Assembly (NCBI GenBank): GCA_021399435.1
Contig: JAJTUP010000004.1
Coordinates: 558,001-622,000 of the forward strand
Length of the DNA stretch: 64,000 nt
Direction of reading: 5' to 3'
DNA from: Diaporthe sp. PMI_573
Lineage: Eukaryota > Ascomycota > Sordariomycetes > Diaporthales > Diaporthaceae
The notes under the pieces were generated by a model that did not search any database, was not told the origin of the DNA, and worked only from the letters and a program-made list of their open reading frames with translations. Below are positions 34,701 to 46,905 of this stretch, one piece after another. Positions within the stretch are counted from its first letter, which is position 1, and each line of letters opens with the position of its first letter. The position numbers and the translations under genes were made by a program.

Positions 34701-36264
34701 CACAATGAACAGAGGATTCTGGCCCGACAGGCAGGTGACTCTGCGGTGCTTTTAGAGTTCGGTGACGCCAGCGCGTTCAGACTCCGCCAGAGCTTTGAGA
34801 TCCTGGCCTTCATCCAGCACCACCAGACGCAGCAAGCCATATCTGGCGTTGAAGAGCTCACACCGGGCGTCTGCACCCTTCACGTAAAGTACGTCCTCGG
34901 CACCTCGACCCGAACCATGCTGGACCGCCTAGCCCTGCACGTGCGGTCCTACGTCGTCCCTACCCAAGTACCATCTCGTCGCGTCCGGCTCCCGCTTGCT
35001 TTCGACGACGCCGTCACTCGGGCGGCCGTCGAGCGATACGCGGCCACCATCCGCGCCGACGCACCCTGGCTGCCAAGTAACGTCGACTTCCTCGCGCAGC
35101 TCAACGGCGTCGAACGGGATGCTCTGCGGGATATCCTGGAGAGCTCGGAGTTCCTGGTTCTCGGCCTCGGCGACGTGTACCTTGGCTCTCCTTGCGCTGT
35201 GCCACTGGATCCCCGTCATCGACTCTTTGGGACTAAGTATAACCCGTCCAGGACCTTCACTCCGAAGGGAGCCGTCGGTATCGGCGGGCAGTACATGTGT
35301 AGTAAGTCCCTTATATGCCACAGCCCCCAGCCCTGAGTTGCTCTCCGTGATCCCTCTATGCCTCTTAGTGCCGTTTCCCGTCTCTTCTCATTGTGAATTG
35401 GAATTGCCAGAGATATGTCCGGCAGATGTCGACACCTCCAATCTCATCCCATCCATAGTCACCAGCCATCTATCTTGTGCCACAGCTGACTCTGATATGT
35501 CCAAGTCTACGCAGCCGACTCTCCTGGCGGCTATCAACTCGTAGGACGGACCATCGACAACATCTGGGACCCTTCCGCACCCGCCGGTCCCGACGCGGGC
35601 GACCCGCAGCAGCAGCAGTGCTTGTTCAGGATACCCGACCGAATCACCTTCTACCCCATCGAAGAGGCCGAGCTAGACGCGGCCCAGGCGCGCGGGTCCC
35701 AGCGGCAGCTGGTGCACATCGAGGACGGCGTGCTGGATCTCGCCGCGCACGAGGCTTGGGCGGACGCACACCGCCAGGATATCGTCGCAACGGCGGCTCA
35801 GAGAGCCCGGGCAATTAAGGCGGCTCCCTTCCTAGACGAGTTGATTTGCACCCGCAAAGACCCCGATGCCGCGGACGGCGGACATGGTTATTATGGGGCG
35901 GCGGACGAGGACGGCGGCGATGGCTGCGAGAGAGTGAAGGCCGGGATTCCGGGACGGTGCTGGAAAGTCCTCGTCAAGGAGGCTGACAAGTTGGAGGCGG
36001 GCTCGGTATTGGTGAGTTTCAGATTGTCATTGGCTCTTCATCTCATCCTTTCTTTCCTGTCGTTTTTGGTTCGTCGCATATTCTGACAGGCTCGTGCCTC
36101 TCGTCCAGGCAAAACTCGAGTCGTGCAAGATGGAGGTCGAGATATTGAGTCCTGTTGATGGTGTCTGCGTGAAGGTACATGTGAAGGAAGGGGCTATTGT
36201 CGACGCCCACGATACCCTGATGGTAGTTCGACCTCACTGCGGAGAAATGGCACGAGACACCTGA
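31716..36264 (+). CDS. Urea-carboxylase-type biotin enzyme with allophanate-hydrolase C-domain; amidase absent
   Basis: Exons 31716..35301, 35506..36011 and 36109..36264; the frame closes at 1415 residues. Domains in order: allophanate-hydrolase C-terminal domain (about 50-185: LAVVGAHSSGLP, YRLYAL, CEPYGLQGATDITDFGGW). Next is biotin carboxylase (about 190-640: ITRVLIANRGEIAVR, KSSAGGGGIGLR ATP loop, EVNTRLQVEHTITE). Then comes the carboxyltransferase pair (AHS2/KipA-like from about 646, EPGSLTTIQDWPGR; AHS1/KipI-like about 1010-1190) and a biotinyl domain at the C-terminus. A full fungal urea amidolyase is about 1800 residues and starts with an amidase; that part is missing here. The biotinyl lysine is Lys1371 in LESCKMEV, where the usual residue before Lys is Met. 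The first ATG (31716) follows a C/T-rich leader; the open frame runs a little further upstream without an ATG. The exact substrate (urea or guanidine) cannot be told here. Confidence 0.93.
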
Positions 36265-37664
36265 ATTATCTCCCTGGGCCAAGATGGGAAGTCGGTGGGC
36301 TATTGATAATTCACAAAGATGATTCCGAGGCTTATGCATGTACTACCTCGCCTGACGTGTGAGACTGGAAGTGGGTGCGGACTGTGTGTTTGGGACAAGA
36401 GAGGGGAGAAACCGTAGCTCCACCAGGCCTCAGACTCAGGAGCTTGCTGTGGCGGCTCCAGATGCCCTGCGAGCTCTGCCTGCCGAGGCCAAACGCCAAG
36501 CAGTAATCATTCCCGTTTCGCGGCACCTGTTAAGACAACATTCTCGACAATATATTGTGATGTCTCTTGCATAGCGATGTAATTACACCTTATCCAGCAT
36601 GGGTTGCCCACGTATATGGATTTGGCCCATCTTGCCGATATGATCCGAGTAAAGGGTCTGCTAACGTTCAAATATTTAGCTGCTGGATGTGCCAGCTGGT
36701 GCTAGCTGACTCCCAACTGCCTATCGAATTGTACTGGACCCCTTCTGCGGTTTAGCTTGCCATCACCTATAGGATGGTAGTAAAACGGAGGAGTCTTCAA
36801 AGTCGATTTTATGCAGTTTCAAATGTGATTGAGCATGCCTAACGGGCGCCAATTCCAAATAATTACTTGTAAGTGAATCGTCAAAGTCTTAAGATTTCAA
36901 TTATTTAAAGGTGCACGCATATACTCTCATTTAGCTGATGGATTGTGTATGGACTTTAGGAACATTAATATGTCCCAGTCATACGACTGATTGCATGTAC
37001 TTGGTTTGTGTAATTGTGCTTTTAATGCAAAGTAAACATCCCGACGCTTGTGATAAATTGATACCGTGAGAAGCTTATTATTGCAAAGGTCTGTATAATT
37101 TGGACTAGAGTAGATTTCCATTAACCATGCCGACATGGAGGGGTTGAATCGTGGCTGAAATCTTTAGATCTCTACAACTACATTGGTCGTTACAACCAGT
37201 ATACGTCTGGAGATGAGACCGGACAGAACTTCCGATTGATAGCCTTACAATCGGTATAATGCGATATTTCTTGAGCCTTGACGGCGAAAGTCCGACAACA
37301 TGATAATTTGATGTATTTCATACGTTGTATGGGCCCGCATATCATCGCAAGAACGAGTAACGGACATCATATGCGTGGGGCATTACGTGCTCATTGCGGC
37401 AGCATAAGCAACGCTATCGGAGGCAACTCGGCCTCTTTGCCGCCCCTGGCATAGCAAAAAACATCGCGCAAAGGACCTAGAGATATGGCGTGCTACCATA
37501 ATCTCGGTCGGGTTATGCCTGATGCAAAAGACTTTTTACACACGGCGATCACAGACCGTGATAACGAGTTCTAGAATAAAGTTAAGCTGTTTGCCTGACT
37601 GAACATGGTACGTACGTTACTCTCTCTATTCCGCCGCTTTCTGGCATGTTTTTTTATATCCAAA
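36265..37664. other. Intergenic, AT-rich
   Basis: 1.4 kb, AT-rich from about 36780 to 37330. Only short chance frames. Promoter of the UNC93-like gene at the right end. No RNA gene seen. Confidence 0.5.
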
Positions 37665-39313
37665 ATGGCACCTGACCGGTTAGTACGTATTTACAGGTCA
37701 TGTCTTTTTCAGATCGTCGTTGTCGGGCTGGTAGCCTTCTGTGAGCCCGGTATATGGACCGCACTCAACAATTTGGGAGCCGGTGGCAATGCTACAGTGA
37801 GTATCTTTTTGACTCTACAATCGTATCAGCTACCATATACTCCCTTCGCAACTGCCATTCTCTAGCTAACATGCTGTGTAGCCATTTTTGAATAATGCTG
37901 CCAATGCTCTTACCTATGGCCTTATGTCTATAGGTTGTGTGATTGCAGGCGGCATTACCAACAGAATCACGGCCAAATGGACTTTATTTATCGGCGCGGC
38001 ATTTTATACTCCATATGCCGCCGGATTATATTGTAATAACCGGTATGGTAACCAATGGTTTATGCTATTGGGAGCCGCCTCCTGTGGGGTGGGAGCGTCA
38101 CTGTTCTGGGCTAGCGAAGCAGCAATTGCAGTGGGATGGCCTGAGGAGACGGTACGAGGAAGGTAAGTCCATTTGGGGGATTTCCATGAGGTGAAGTTAA
38201 GCGATGGATCGATCATGTATCACCATGACTAATTACGAAGACAGATACGTCGCTATATGGATGTGTATCAGACAATTAGGTCCGCTTGTGGGCGGTGCCA
38301 TATCTCTCGCCTTGAACATAAACACGAATCATGCTGGAAAAGTTACGTACACTACATACCAAGGCCTAGTGGCCATTTCGGCCCTCGGAGCACCGTTTGC
38401 TTTGTTGCTATCTCAGCCACAAAAGGTCATCAGGCAGGACGGCACCAAAATCCCCTACATGAAAAAGACCACCCTCGGTTTTGAAGCTCGCGCTATCTGG
38501 AAACAACTGCGGAATCGCGAGATGCTGATGCTTATACCTGTCTTTATGGCTGGACAATTCGGTGTGACATATCAGAGCAATTACCTTACAAGTTGGTTCT
38601 TTTCAATCTCCTTCAGCAATTAAAATTGTGACTCTGATTCAAGGAACGTGTCTGACCAATCACTCATAGCCTACTTCACTGTCCGCTCCAGGGCGTTAGC
38701 ATCCTTCCTTACCGCCATTGTGGGGGCCGCAGGTGACTTAGTGACGGGTTTGATACTTGATTGGAGCCGATTTTCCCGTTCGACCAGGAGCAAAGGTGTC
38801 TACATCTTTGTCTTAGTGTTTGTTACCAGTGCCTGGACGTGGAACGCGGTCATAGAGTCCGAACTGTCTAGGATGAAAGATCCTCCCACTTTTGATCTCG
38901 GTGGTGGTCCATGGTTCAACTCGGCCTTTGCTGTCTATCTCATTTTCAAGTTCTTTTACGAGGTGCTGCAGACATATATATATTGGTTGATGGCTGAGAT
39001 CAAGGGGGGCCAGAATGACGGAGACATTGCGCGCACTACTGGTATCCTCCGATCCTGGGAGTCGATTGGGAGTGTTGTGGCATACGCGATTGGTGCGACA
39101 TCAGTCTCAAACCTGAAACAGATGATCCTTGGGTTTTCGCTATGGGGCTTCACAGTGCCCTTTACACTTTTGGCCATTTTCTATTATGGTCAACAAGACG
39201 AAGTCTCCAATGGCAATGGCGAAGTCGAGAGTGGGACTCAACAAGAGACGGACGTTAGTAGCCTTGAAGCGCAGAGAATCAGTGTGGGAGTATCAAAGTC
39301 TGTGGCTATTTAG
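37665..39313 (+). CDS. UNC93-like (DUF895) membrane transporter
   Basis: Exons 37665..37796, 37882..38162, 38245..38591 and 38670..39313; the frame closes at 467 residues. The third intron starts GTTGGT, which is less usual, but the join gives the expected LTTYFTVRSRALASF. Family signatures include LFQIVVVGLVAFCEPGIW, ALNNLGAGGNA, FLNNAANALTYG, FYTPYAAGLYCNNRYG, SEAAIAVGWPEE and WMCIRQLGPLVGG. About 10-11 hydrophobic helices are visible, in line with an MFS-related fold. The natural substrate of the fungal members is not known. The start was placed at MAPDRLVRIYRS, which matches the usual N-terminus; the open frame reaches back to 37605. It is followed in tandem by a FAD oxidase gene, which may or may not be functional linkage. 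Confidence 0.9.
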
Positions 39314-40232
39314 CAGCCATCTGGCCGTTCAGGCGGGTTGGGTCAATATGATGGGAAGTACTTGCAGTGTCAACACCTGCCTTGAACAATAGGTGCTTTC
39401 GGATTGGGACAGCAGGAGGATTAGACCTTAAAAAGCTCACTGAAAAAGAGTCTGAGAGAGCCAATCTAGAGTTTCAAGACAGCCCCTTTCATCTTTTCCG
39501 AATGTTCTGACGGCTGTAGATTGGTGCGGGATGTCGCACAGAGCTTTCGATGTAGACTTACAGAAACTGCAACATTACTTGTGTGTGAACATAATTCTCC
39601 ATTTCAATAGTACAAATAATCGCTGACATGCAATTTCCAAACCCTTGAGGCCATCCGGATTTCATCCGCCCGGAATTGTGCCGAATATGTTTTCAATTGT
39701 AACAGCATGTTTTGAGATTTGCTCCGAGCCAGCGTCAGTAAACATCCATGGATGTCACGGTCGCTACCCGGTTTTTACATGCATTCCAGTCACTTACTCG
39801 CACTATTCCCCGAGCCTACTATTAGCAATGATGGAAAAATATCTGATTTCGAGATCTCAGGTCATCCCATAACCACAATTGCGTGGATCTAGTGCCAGAC
39901 AGTGATATATAAGACACCGGTGTGCCAAGTAGCAATGCTGACGATCCACCGATTGGGCGGATTTGGAAGCTCAGGCTTGTCTGCTCTCAGGAAGAGTGCC
40001 AATAACACACAGCGCGATCAAAGACTCTGGTCTCGGACGCAAATCTGACCGTGTGTGACCAAGCGAGGTATGCCGGAATCGGCAGATCACTCTATGCAGA
40101 CCGTTCCCCGCACTTTTCTGCCTCGAGCGTATCCGGCGGGCCTGAGATAGAAGCTCGAAAGGAGCCTTAACCGAGACAATTCACCGCACAGGTTTTGCTT
40201 TTCACGACAAAGAATTGCAATCTCCCCCAAAA
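39314..40232. other. Intergenic region
   Basis: 0.9 kb between two plus-strand genes. No gene, RNA or repeat recognised. Confidence 0.5.
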
Positions 40233-41671
40233 ATGGGTCCTCAGGACGCCAGCTCGACGGCAGATAAGTCCTACATTATTGTAGGAGCAGGCGTCTTCGG
40301 CGCTTCGACAGCGCTCCATCTGATCAGGGCCGAGCCCCGCGCGAAGGTGATTCTGCTCGATCGCAACGCTTACACCGCACCCACCCGCGTTGCCGCTTCT
40401 TGGGACTGGAACAAGGTCGTGCGCGCCGACTATGCCGATATTGACTACATGCGACTAGCTCTCGAGGCGAAAGAGCGCTGGGCCAACGATGCACTCTGGA
40501 AACCATTCTATCACGAGAGCGGGGCGTTCTGGGTCGCGACGACGGACTTTTCACAGCGAGTGCAGGAAAACTTCAGGAAGCTCGGCGTTGACTCGGGGCT
40601 CCTCGGTCTACCCGTCGACGAGGCTCGAAAGACGTACGGAGGCATTTTTGAGGATGGAGATTACACCGGTGTGAAAGAGGTTTTTATCAACAAACTCAGC
40701 GGATGGGCAGAGGCGAAAGAGGCATTGAGGCGCACGATTGAGGAGGCTGTGGGGTTAGGCGTCGAGTACGTTGAAGCAGATGTCTCAAAGCTAGAATTTG
40801 ATGAGGAGGGAACAACGACGGGTGTCGTCACGTCTACGGGCGAGGTTCACAGGTCGGACTGCTTCATTCTGTCTACCGGTGCATACACGGCAAGATTGCT
40901 CGCTGATAGCGCGCCAGGTCGTCCCGAGCTTCATGCTGGCGACCGATTTGTTGCTGTCGGAGTGACTGAAGGATTTGCCTCTGTCTCTGGGGAGAACGCG
41001 GCGCAGCTGTATGATGGGCCAGTAGGGGTTGCGGCACTGCCGCCTGAGAGAGGTACTCCCAACAACTTTAAAAGTGCCTCGTTTCGTGGGGTTTCAAGAA
41101 GCTAAATGTGCCACGACAGGTCCGAGCAACGGCAGCGTCCCTCACTCAAAAGACAGGACACTCAAGTTCTGGGGGCAGACCTTTTTCACAAACACGCGGC
41201 CACACCCCAACGGGAGCCCCATATCCAGCCCTCCCGCGGAGCCAGACTACGCCCAATTCGATGTCCCAGCCACCCTCAAAGAGGATGTAAATTTTGCAGG
41301 CAAGACCATCTTCGGAAGGTTGAGTGATGATTTCAATACGGAGAGCTACCGTATTTGCTGGTAAGTACCTCGCCTGGTTGTCTTGGAAGAGTCCAACACT
41401 CCAGCCGTGAAACTCATTTGTACGTAGGGATGCCCTTTCGCCTAGCGAAGACTTCATCATTTCTGCACACTCCGCGAGTAAGAACCTCTATATTGCAACA
41501 ATTGGTTCATTCCACGGTTGGAAGTTTCTCCCTGTGCTCGGTAAGTATGTCGTGCAGCTGCTCCAAGGGTCTCTTGACGAGAAATGGGCCAAGAAATGGG
41601 CATGGGATAAGGCACTGCCTTCTCCTCCTGTTTATGGGTGGCCAAGGAAGGAGCTGAGTGAATTCGTATAA
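40233..41671 (+). CDS. FAD-dependent amine/amino-acid oxidase (DAO, sarcosine/fructosyl-amine oxidase type)
   Basis: Exons 40233..41052, 41120..41360 and 41428..41671; the frame closes at 434 residues. The N-terminal dinucleotide fold is YIIVGAGVFGAS (Gly18, Gly20, Gly23), followed by a DRN end of the second strand. NKVVRADYAD and KPFYHESGAFWVA resemble the covalent-flavin oxidases of the MSOX/fructosyl-amino-acid group. The first intron joins LPPERG to PSNGSVPHSKDRTLKFWG; without it the frame meets a stop at 41103. The C-terminal block DFIISAHS...NLYIATIGSFHGWKFLPVLGKYVVQLL is the typical substrate-domain end of this family. GTAAGT inside that block (41541) is coding, not a donor. Likely role: oxidative deamination of an N-alkyl or glycated amino acid, giving hydrogen peroxide. 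No signal peptide; no peroxisomal SKL at the end. Confidence 0.9.
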
Positions 41672-42663
41672 CGATTTCGATATAGTGATAAGAGACAAGT
41701 CAAATTGCCAATGAATGATGACGGGGGGTTTAGGATACATTTGAAGAACAGATTGTCAATTTACTTGAATTCGAAATGATGAGACTGATGCCCCATTGTT
41801 AAAGGTATCATGGGAGTTGTATATGGCACACATTGCAAAAAGGCCATCTGGATGTACTCACTACGCCTGTCATAAAAAATACTATTCTCGGAAACACTAT
41901 TATGTCTCGTAGTAGTGCGATTGCACCTTGCCCCTTTGACAGAATCAGTGTCACTCACAGATTAGTGCTGATTCACATCTTGAAGCAACTCTGCCAGAAA
42001 AGAATGATCTCACACTGAACAACTATCATAAGCTAGAGTAAAGTCACATCATATTGGTAAACTCTGAAATACACGTGTGAAGGTGTGAACCAACTCCCAG
42101 TCATGACTAAATTCAACACAAATTATGATGACCCTATCAGTATTTATGTCTTTAGGTATTCTCTTTCTACACATATATTGTGCTAATATGCAAGACTCAC
42201 AGGATTCCCATAGTACACCATCTCAAGTCCAGAAATACATAGATGTCCCATCCCTACGTTTGCCCCGGTCGCTCCACCAGACCAAGCAATACACATGACC
42301 CATACCTGACCAATTATTCCCCTGCATTCAGTCATGGACTTCCTGATTCCAACAAGACTTCCTGGCGTTAAGTACAGCTACCCCTTGGACTTGCACACAA
42401 CATCCTACCCCGCGTTCCCTTGCTCCAAGCCATGTCCCTCTCAGAGCTCTGAACGAGATTGCGACATAACCGCTAGCATTCGATTTGAATGAGCGCGAAA
42501 TGGAGAATTCCCAAGCCGCGGTCGAGTGTTCAGTGCCGCATTTCTCGGCATGCTGTCACATGAGCGTCCAGGATCCAGTCATATTGCATTGACTGCACCT
42601 AGGAACTTTTGGACATCGCCAGAGGCTTTTGTAATAACTTAGACGTTGTTCAAATTGTTCGGG
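41672..42663. other. Intergenic, convergent 3' ends
   Basis: 1 kb, AT-rich from 41680 to 42240. No gene seen on either strand. Confidence 0.5.
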
Positions 42664-44367
42664 TCATGCTGTTGCTTCGGCACCCAGTTCCTCCGCCCGC
42701 CATTCCGCCAGCTCTGCTGCCTTCTGGGTCTCTCCCCACTCGATAAACCATGTCTCCAGATCATTCATAAAGCCCCTCGCCAGCGAATTTCTGTGGACAG
42801 CATCTTCGAGCAAGAAATTAATCAGGTCACGCATGTATCTCTCAGCTGAGTCTCGCTCTCCGCGCGCCTTTGATGCCCTGGCTAGCCAGCTGAGCGCATC
42901 TGCTCTCAGAAGTCCCTGTGGTCCCCGCCGCAGGAGATCCTCGAATACTCTGACAATTTCTCTGTTGAAATAAGGGTCCTCTCCATTGGCTCTGTCACGA
43001 TACGTGAGGTACATTGAGTACATTTGCAGTGTGTGTGTGGTTCGATGACTGTGGCGAAGTCAACAAAGTTCCTCATTACGTAAAAGAACTTCGAAGGTAC
43101 AGTAGAATGAAAGATTATTGGCCATGATAGCAGCATCGAATTGGCCCACATGAAGGGTTCAAATTGAGAAAGAAGGGGCAGGGACTTACTGGTACTCCCC
43201 ATACTTCGCTGCATTTTGTTCCAATGTGAGCTCAATGATATTCCCGAGGTTTGATGGCATGGCATCAAACCCGTTAAATTCGCCGTAACTAATCCATGAC
43301 GCAATAGCATACGTGCTCCTGGGTCGGTCCATCAGACCATCCCATGACTGACAATTGACAAGCCATGCCTTCGTCGCCAGTTGGTAGATCTCCTTCTCAT
43401 CTGCGTTGGCGAGCAATGCAAGCATTTGCCGAATAGGATGGCTACTGGGCAACCCTTGGTCCTTGGCAGCAAACACCGCAGCATACTTGACGAGACATTT
43501 GACCACAACCAAGAGCTGTGCAGCCTCGGGATTTTCGAGGAGACCCCCAAAGGTGAAGTATGCTAGAGACATAAAGAAAACATACAGAAAATTTGGTGGA
43601 CGAAGCTCGATCAAGTCTGCCAGGACGTTTGGCGCCCGACGCATGAGGACCAGAGCATCGTTGACTTTGTTTTGTTCGAGGGCATACCTCACTCCGTGGG
43701 CCAGGGCGTTGCATGCCCCGCTTGCTGGTCGTGCCTCTCGCAAGGTGTCGAGCTGTTCCGCCGTCGAGATCGTTTCCTCCCATGAGCCACGGATGTAACT
43801 GCGGACTTGGAACAGCACAGCCTCGGACACATAGATGGTGTCGGGGGATTTGATAGCCCTGATTGTCGGTAGTCTGTCAATGCTGGCTCCTCCTTCCCCC
43901 CGCCGCAGTAAATATTTCACCAGACGATCTTGTGGGATGAGCTGGCCATTGCGTAAGAGGAGATTGCCAGTTGCCGCTCCGGATCGTCCGGAATGCTGGG
44001 CACTTTCTTGCAGGAGCTGAATAAGGTCTTGGTCTTCGCCCTTCTTGAGCCTGATGTTCTTCCTAAAACCCCATGCCTTGAATTTGCTCTTGTACATTTT
44101 GGCCCTTTGCCACTCGTCAGCCTTGTCGGATTGGATGGAAAGGAATTTGTAAGACGAGGACACTCACGTCGCATAGAAGCCGAAATCTCTCTCCATGGTC
44201 TCCATGACATCTTGAAGGGTCCGCCCTTCTACCACGTACAGCCTCTTCAGCAACGGCTGATATTGCGTCCACTGGGCTGGGCTGGCGAAGCGCCGGGTCA
44301 TTTCGGGATACCGAAAACTCAACACCGACTCTTGGGCTGTGACAGATTCATGATGTGTGGATTCCAT
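42664..44367 (-). CDS. Clr5-domain protein
   Basis: Exons on the minus strand: 44367..44168, 44104..43190 and 43048..42664; the frame closes at 499 residues. The N-terminal Clr5 domain (about 28-84) is split by the first intron and restored by splicing: WTQYQPLLKRLYVVEGRTL, then DVMETMERDFGFYAT, then AKMYKSKFKAWGFRKN. Clr5 is a presumed DNA-binding domain named from a fission-yeast silencing factor and is common in filamentous fungi. The remaining 410 residues are helical, with TPR-like pairs (for example ACNALAHGVRYALEQNKVNDALVLMRRA) and no enzymatic motif. No signal peptide. Probably a nuclear regulatory protein; target genes unknown. Confidence 0.88.
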
Positions 44368-45239
44368 CTCTCGTAATTACCTTCAGAATCTGCGCTCATC
44401 CAGTTTAGACGTGTGTTCCCTTCTAAGATAAGCATAGAAGAAATATTCATGTGCAGAGGTACTCCATGGACGAACCGCTCGCATGAGAATTCTTCCGAGG
44501 CGGAAAGATGTCTCCGTCCTCCGCAAACTTCGACCTGGAAGAGCAACTGGAATCTTGGGCTCAGACGCTAGCGACGAGTTGGGCATACATGAGCGCAAGA
44601 GGCGCTCGACGGTAGTCCAATTGCCCAGCCCTATCGGCGGCGACTTTTGAAATTTGCAGCGCTGGTCAAAACGCGGTGTAAGAGGAAACCCCTCTTTAGG
44701 ACTCATCGCGGCTAATTTAGCTTAGCGTCTGCAACCCTGCACTCTCGGCATATCCAGGTTGTGCAACCTCGTCTTGGCAGCTGCTTGTCCCCATACTTAG
44801 CGTTCATGGTGTAGTATGGGAGAACTACCTCGAACAAAGGCAGGGCTCTAAACGAAGCACGTGGTGGCATATGATTAGAATCCAAATGTTATCGAAGTTT
44901 TACGGGCAGCACTGAACGACTACGAAATCAACTCTGGACATGCGCCGCTCAATGATCGCACAGAACTGAGCCGAACCTCCATCTGTTTTACGACACCGAA
45001 TACCCGACGCAAAGCCTCCAAGTGCCCAAATAGTAGTTCGACTTTGAAGTTCTCTAGTCTTTTCCAGATAATGTCCCATGTTTCGTATGATTGGTCCAGA
45101 TGAAATCAATTCTAGAATTACATCCCGTTGATATGAGCATCGCGATGGTGAATTACAGGATGTTTGAGATGAATTCAACACATCTGGCATAGATAATTGC
45201 GACTCATCTCATCCAAGAAGCAAATTCAGAACAACTGAC
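44368..45239. other. Intergenic region
   Basis: Promoter side of the Clr5 gene and 3' flank of an SDR gene. A minus-strand frame at 44383-44706 is open but has no family content. Nothing else recognised. Confidence 0.5.
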
Positions 45240-46232
45240 TTAGAAATCGAACTCTTGCCCAACAAGGTTCTCGCTCAGCTTCCACAGCCTCTCTGCATCA
45301 ACCTTGCTGGTTGCCCAAGAATAGACCTCTTCCAAGTTCGGATCCGCAACATGGCAGTCGGACAAGAACGCGCCGTTATCCCCCTTGATACTAGTATCAA
45401 ACGATGCGAAGACATGAGTCGCGGCACCCTGATCCAAGGTCTTGAACTTCATTTCAGCCATGCCCCACAACCACTTATTCCCGTACACATTGTCCATGTC
45501 AGTAAGGTCCGCAGCAAAAGCAGCCTGATCATCAAGGCCGTGCGCTGATAGGTTCGTATAGATCACGCCAGGGCACAGGGCAAAACTGAGGACGCCTCGG
45601 GACCCGAGCCGCTCAGCGAGCGCGAGAGCCGTCAGCGCGTTGGCCGTCTTTGACTGGCCGTACGAGAGCCACCTCTGGTAATGCTTGCCCTCGTTGAAGT
45701 TGTAGTCCGTCCAGCGGATGTGGCCGATGCGATGCACGCCGCTCGAGACGAAAACGACACGTGGAGACTTTGAGGCCAGGATCTTGCCCATGATGAGGTT
45801 GGTGAAGAGGAAGTGGCTCAGGTGGTTCGTCTGGAACTGGCTTTCAAACCCGTCTTCGGTCAGTTGGTACGGTACCGCCATGATGCCGGCGTTGTTGACG
45901 AGAACATCCACGTGTGGCACATCTGGCCAGGAGTTGAGCGTCTCAGCGGCTTTGCGGACGTTGGCGAAGGAGAGGAGGTCCAGGGCGAGTGGCTTGACCG
46001 TGACTGTGGGGTGTGAGGCGTTCAGCTCCTCAATGAGGCCCTGCAGCTTTGAGACTGAGCGGCCGGCTAGGATCAGGACAGCTGGTTTCCCTGCGGCGAC
46101 TTGCTTGGCGAAACTTTCTCCGAGGCTCCCAGGCGAGGGGCCTGTAATGAGAATGATCTTTCCTGCAATTTGGGGTTCATAGTATGGCACAAGCTCGCTG
46201 GCTTTGCTCTCGAAGCTGAAGGTCGGCGCCAT
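45240..46232 (-). CDS. Short-chain dehydrogenase/reductase (retinol-dehydrogenase-like)
   Basis: Single exon, 330 residues. Rossmann fold of the SDR family with NAD(P): ITGPSPGSLGE at 29-39 (the fungal TGxxxGxLG variant), LVNNAG at 111-116, catalytic Ser163/164 in FVSSG, and YGQSK giving Tyr191 and Lys195. A GLQCPG-like ALCPGVIYTNL follows. The size and the WTDYNFNEGKHY block fit the WW-domain oxidoreductase/retinol dehydrogenase-like group. No membrane anchor or signal peptide; cytosolic. It is divergent from a second SDR with a shared 673-bp upstream region. Substrate unknown. Confidence 0.94.
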   Translation of the reverse strand: MAPTFSFESKASELVPYYEPQIAGKIILITGPSPGSLGESFAKQVAAGKPAVLILAGRSVSKLQGLIEELNASHPTVTVKPLALDLLSFANVRKAAETLNSWPDVPHVDVLVNNAGIMAVPYQLTEDGFESQFQTNHLSHFLFTNLIMGKILASKSPRVVFVSSGVHRIGHIRWTDYNFNEGKHYQRWLSYGQSKTANALTALALAERLGSRGVLSFALCPGVIYTNLSAHGLDDQAAFAADLTDMDNVYGNKWLWGMAEMKFKTLDQGAATHVFASFDTSIKGDNGAFLSDCHVADPNLEEVYSWATSKVDAERLWKLSENLVGQEFDF

Positions 46233-46905
46233 GTTGACAATTTGAATGTGGCGGTTGACAAATTTAATTATTCACAAATGTGATTCTTGACAGTCTTGTG
46301 AGAATTGTTTGTTTGAAGGAGTTTACGATGATGATAACTAGACTTTTATAATTTTCAAGCAACATTTTTCAAGATACGAGACGGTGATGGACTCGGTAAT
46401 AGGTGCATTCAAAACCCGCTGTCTTTAAGTCCGATAAACACGCGTCTATAAGCTGGGACGGTAATTATCGTATAGCCCATAAATGCCTATGAGAGTGTGG
46501 AGCATGTGGTATTGGAGCCGCAGTGATTCAGTGCATCTACGTTCGGAGTGAAATCATGCCGCTCGGAGACTTCGCAGATTATGCTTGACTGGCTAGTTCA
46601 GACAGGGTTCCGCTTCTCCCGGAGACTTTTGCAATTGAGCCCCAGCCTCGGACTGTCGGGATACTGCAAACTCTCAGCAGCTGTGCAGGTCTGAATGCTC
46701 TGAATTGATATCACAATGTTGCTCAGAGTAAAACATTTGACCTGCCGCATATAATGGGTTCGGGTAATATTATATAAGAGCTCGTGGGAATCCATGTTGT
46801 GAATCTGAAAGACGCGTTCTGGGTCACTCCTCAGTTCAGAAGCCCTTCAAAATAAATTCATCCCCGACATCATAAAAACGTTTTGCTCATAAAAAATACT
46901 TTAAC
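46233..46905. promoter_or_regulatory. Shared upstream region of two divergent SDR genes
   Basis: 673 bp between two SDR starts that face away from each other. AT-rich on both flanks (46330-46370 and 46840-46900), as expected for two core promoters. Co-regulation is possible but not shown. Confidence 0.45.

Noticed and set aside
41541..41546. GTAAGT near the end of the FAD oxidase as a splice donor
   Set aside because: The read-through encodes LGKYVVQLLQG, the expected end of the family, so it is coding.
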